DNA from: CAWIOX01 sp963837775 | Lineage (GTDB): Bacteria; Pseudomonadota; Gammaproteobacteria; Burkholderiales; Burkholderiaceae_D | Direction: 5' to 3' | NCBI GenBank assembly: GCA_963837775.1 | Contig: CAWIOX010000004.1 | Coordinates: forward strand, 372,001 to 436,000 | Length of the DNA stretch: 64,000 bases | Shown here: positions 62,910 through 64,000 of the stretch, in pieces | Position numbering within the stretch: the first letter of the stretch is position 1 | Layout: each line of letters starts with the position of its first letter | Translations under genes and position numbers: made by a program | Notes under the pieces: generated by a model | Databases searched by the model: none | What the model saw: only the letters and a program-made list of their open reading frames with translations | Told to the model about the DNA's origin: nothing

Positions 62910-64000
62910 TCAGAGGCCCAACTCCTGCCAGATGGCATCCACCCGCAACTTGACTTCCGGCGTCATCGCGATCGTCGTGCCCCATTCGCGGCTGGTCTCA
63001 CCCGGCCATTTGTTGGTTGCATCGATCCCCATCTTCGAACCCAAGCCGCTGACCGGCGACGCGAAGTCGAGATAATCGATCGGCGTGTTATCCACCAGCG
63101 TGGTATCGCGCAGCGGATCGACCCGAGTGGTGATGGCCCAGATCACCTCTTTCCAGTCGCGCACATTGACGTCCTCATCGACCACGATAATGAACTTGGT
63201 GTACATGAACTGCCGCAGGAAACTCCAGACCCCGAACATCACCCGCTTCGCATGGCCGGCATACGCCTTCTTGATCTGCACCACCGCCATACGGTAACTG
63301 CAACCTTCCGGCGGCAGGTAAAAATCCGTAATCTCGGAAAACTGCTTCTGCAACAATGGAATGAAGACCTCATTCAGGGCCACGCCCAGCACCGCCGGCT
63401 CATCCGGCGGCTTGCCGGTATAGGTGGAGTGATAAATCGGATCACGGCGCATCGTGATGCGGTCGATGGTGAATACCGGAAACCAGTCCTGCTCGTTGTA
63501 ATAGCCGGTATGGTCGCCATACGGCCCTTCCAGGGCCATTTCGTAGCCGGATGGATGCGATTCATCCGGATAGATATGCCCTTCCAGCACGATTTCGGCC
63601 GAAGCCGGCACGCGCAATTCGCTGCCGATCGCCTTCACCAGCTCGGTCCGGCTGCCGCGCAGCAGGCCGGCAAACTGGTATTCCGACAGGCTGTCCGGCA
63701 CCGGCGTCACCGCCCCCAATATCGTGGCGGGGTCGGCTCCGAGCGCGACGGCGATCGGATAGGGCTGGCCCTTGTTGACGATGGCATGCTCGCGGAAGTC
63801 CAGCGCACCGCCACGATGCGCAAGCCAGCGCATGATGACCTTGTTGCGCCCGAGCACCTGCTGGCGATAGATGCCGAGGTTCTGGCGCTTCTTGTGCGGT
63901 CCTTTGGTAATGACCAGCCCCCAGGTGATGAGCGGCGCCACATCCCCCGGCCAGCAATGCTGGATCGGCAGCCTGGCCAGATCCACGTCATTGCCCTCCC
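62910..64000 (-). CDS. ubiD: UbiD 4-hydroxy-3-polyprenylbenzoate decarboxylase, 5' end outside window
   Basis: The last 363 residues are present; E. coli UbiD has 497. The frame is open to the right edge, so the start lies beyond it. Conserved segments include the prenylated-FMN site GLGIYRQQ-like NLGIYRQQVLGRNKVIMRWLAHRGGALDF, EGPYGDHTGYYNEQDWFPVF and DEDVNVRDWKEVIWAITTRVDPLRD. It removes the carboxyl group of 4-hydroxy-3-polyprenylbenzoate in ubiquinone synthesis. Related UbiD decarboxylases act on other aromatic acids, but this length and motif set fit ubiD itself. Confidence 0.94.
   Translation of the reverse strand, partial: EGNDVDLARLPIQHCWPGDVAPLITWGLVITKGPHKKRQNLGIYRQQVLGRNKVIMRWLAHRGGALDFREHAIVNKGQPYPIAVALGADPATILGAVTPVPDSLSEYQFAGLLRGSRTELVKAIGSELRVPASAEIVLEGHIYPDESHPSGYEMALEGPYGDHTGYYNEQDWFPVFTIDRITMRRDPIYHSTYTGKPPDEPAVLGVALNEVFIPLLQKQFSEITDFYLPPEGCSYRMAVVQIKKAYAGHAKRVMFGVWSFLRQFMYTKFIIVVDEDVNVRDWKEVIWAITTRVDPLRDTTLVDNTPIDYLDFASPVSGLGSKMGIDATNKWPGETSREWGTTIAMTPEVKLRVDAIWQELGL

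Overview
The window is chromosomal DNA from a betaproteobacterium of the order Burkholderiales, most likely Oxalobacteraceae. I infer this from the gene set (argA, yggX, dnaX-ybaB-recR, hrpA, ubiD, an aidB-like gene, a tungsten aldehyde oxidoreductase operon like that of Aromatoleum) and from base composition. There are no rRNA or tRNA genes, no CRISPR array and no intact insertion sequence. Both edges cut a gene: a DUF4398/OmpA-type lipoprotein on the left and ubiD on the right.

Bases 1-22 kb form an envelope and stress region. It has DUF4398 lipoproteins, an AsmA protein, a collagen-like lipoprotein, two paralogous BON-domain lipoproteins, a glycine-zipper lipoprotein, small membrane proteins (DUF3096, DUF3185, lmo0937-like), two OmpA-family proteins, an Ig-like/ice-binding lipoprotein, a truncated CsbD, a Cys-repeat periplasmic protein and an AI-2E-family permease. 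A palindrome, TGTGCG-N4-CGTACA, recurs upstream of several of these genes and looks like a shared operator. Inside this region is a signalling block (4.4-12.8 kb): a hybrid histidine kinase, a response regulator with PAS domains, a Crp/Fnr-type regulator, a receiver-adenylate cyclase fusion, a patatin-like phospholipase and a class II cyclic-nucleotide phosphodiesterase. An 83-bp element (68/83 identical) lies upstream of both the cyclase and the phosphodiesterase, in opposite orientations. Synthesis and breakdown of the same messenger are therefore probably co-regulated.

Bases 22-30 kb hold dcd and then an aldehyde:ferredoxin oxidoreductase operon (four-cluster ferredoxin, tungsten enzyme, FAD subunit, MoaD-like protein). 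Next to it are an orphan tungstate-binding protein, tupA, and a divergent ModE-like regulator. Bases 30-45 kb are accessory metabolism (PNPOx-like protein, GST, LysR regulators, two DsbA-like CGWC proteins, an MBL-fold protein, lactate permease) mixed with core genes (hrpA, argA, yggX). Bases 45-64 kb carry rpiA, pgi and tal, a NitT/TauT-type ABC importer, a class III CoA-transferase, recR-ybaB-dnaX, an RND efflux pair, an AidB-like acyl-CoA dehydrogenase and ubiD. dnaX contains an A9 tract, an immediate -1 stop and a downstream hairpin, which predicts programmed frameshifting to gamma.

Two observations apply to the whole window. First, 12 single-base frameshifts and one 8-bp tandem duplication interrupt otherwise well-conserved genes, including hrpA and pgi. 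Most are probably sequence errors, and I annotate these genes across the break. Second, a ~78-bp dispersed repeat occurs three times (27.7, 45.6 and 56.4 kb), each time just downstream of a minus-strand gene.
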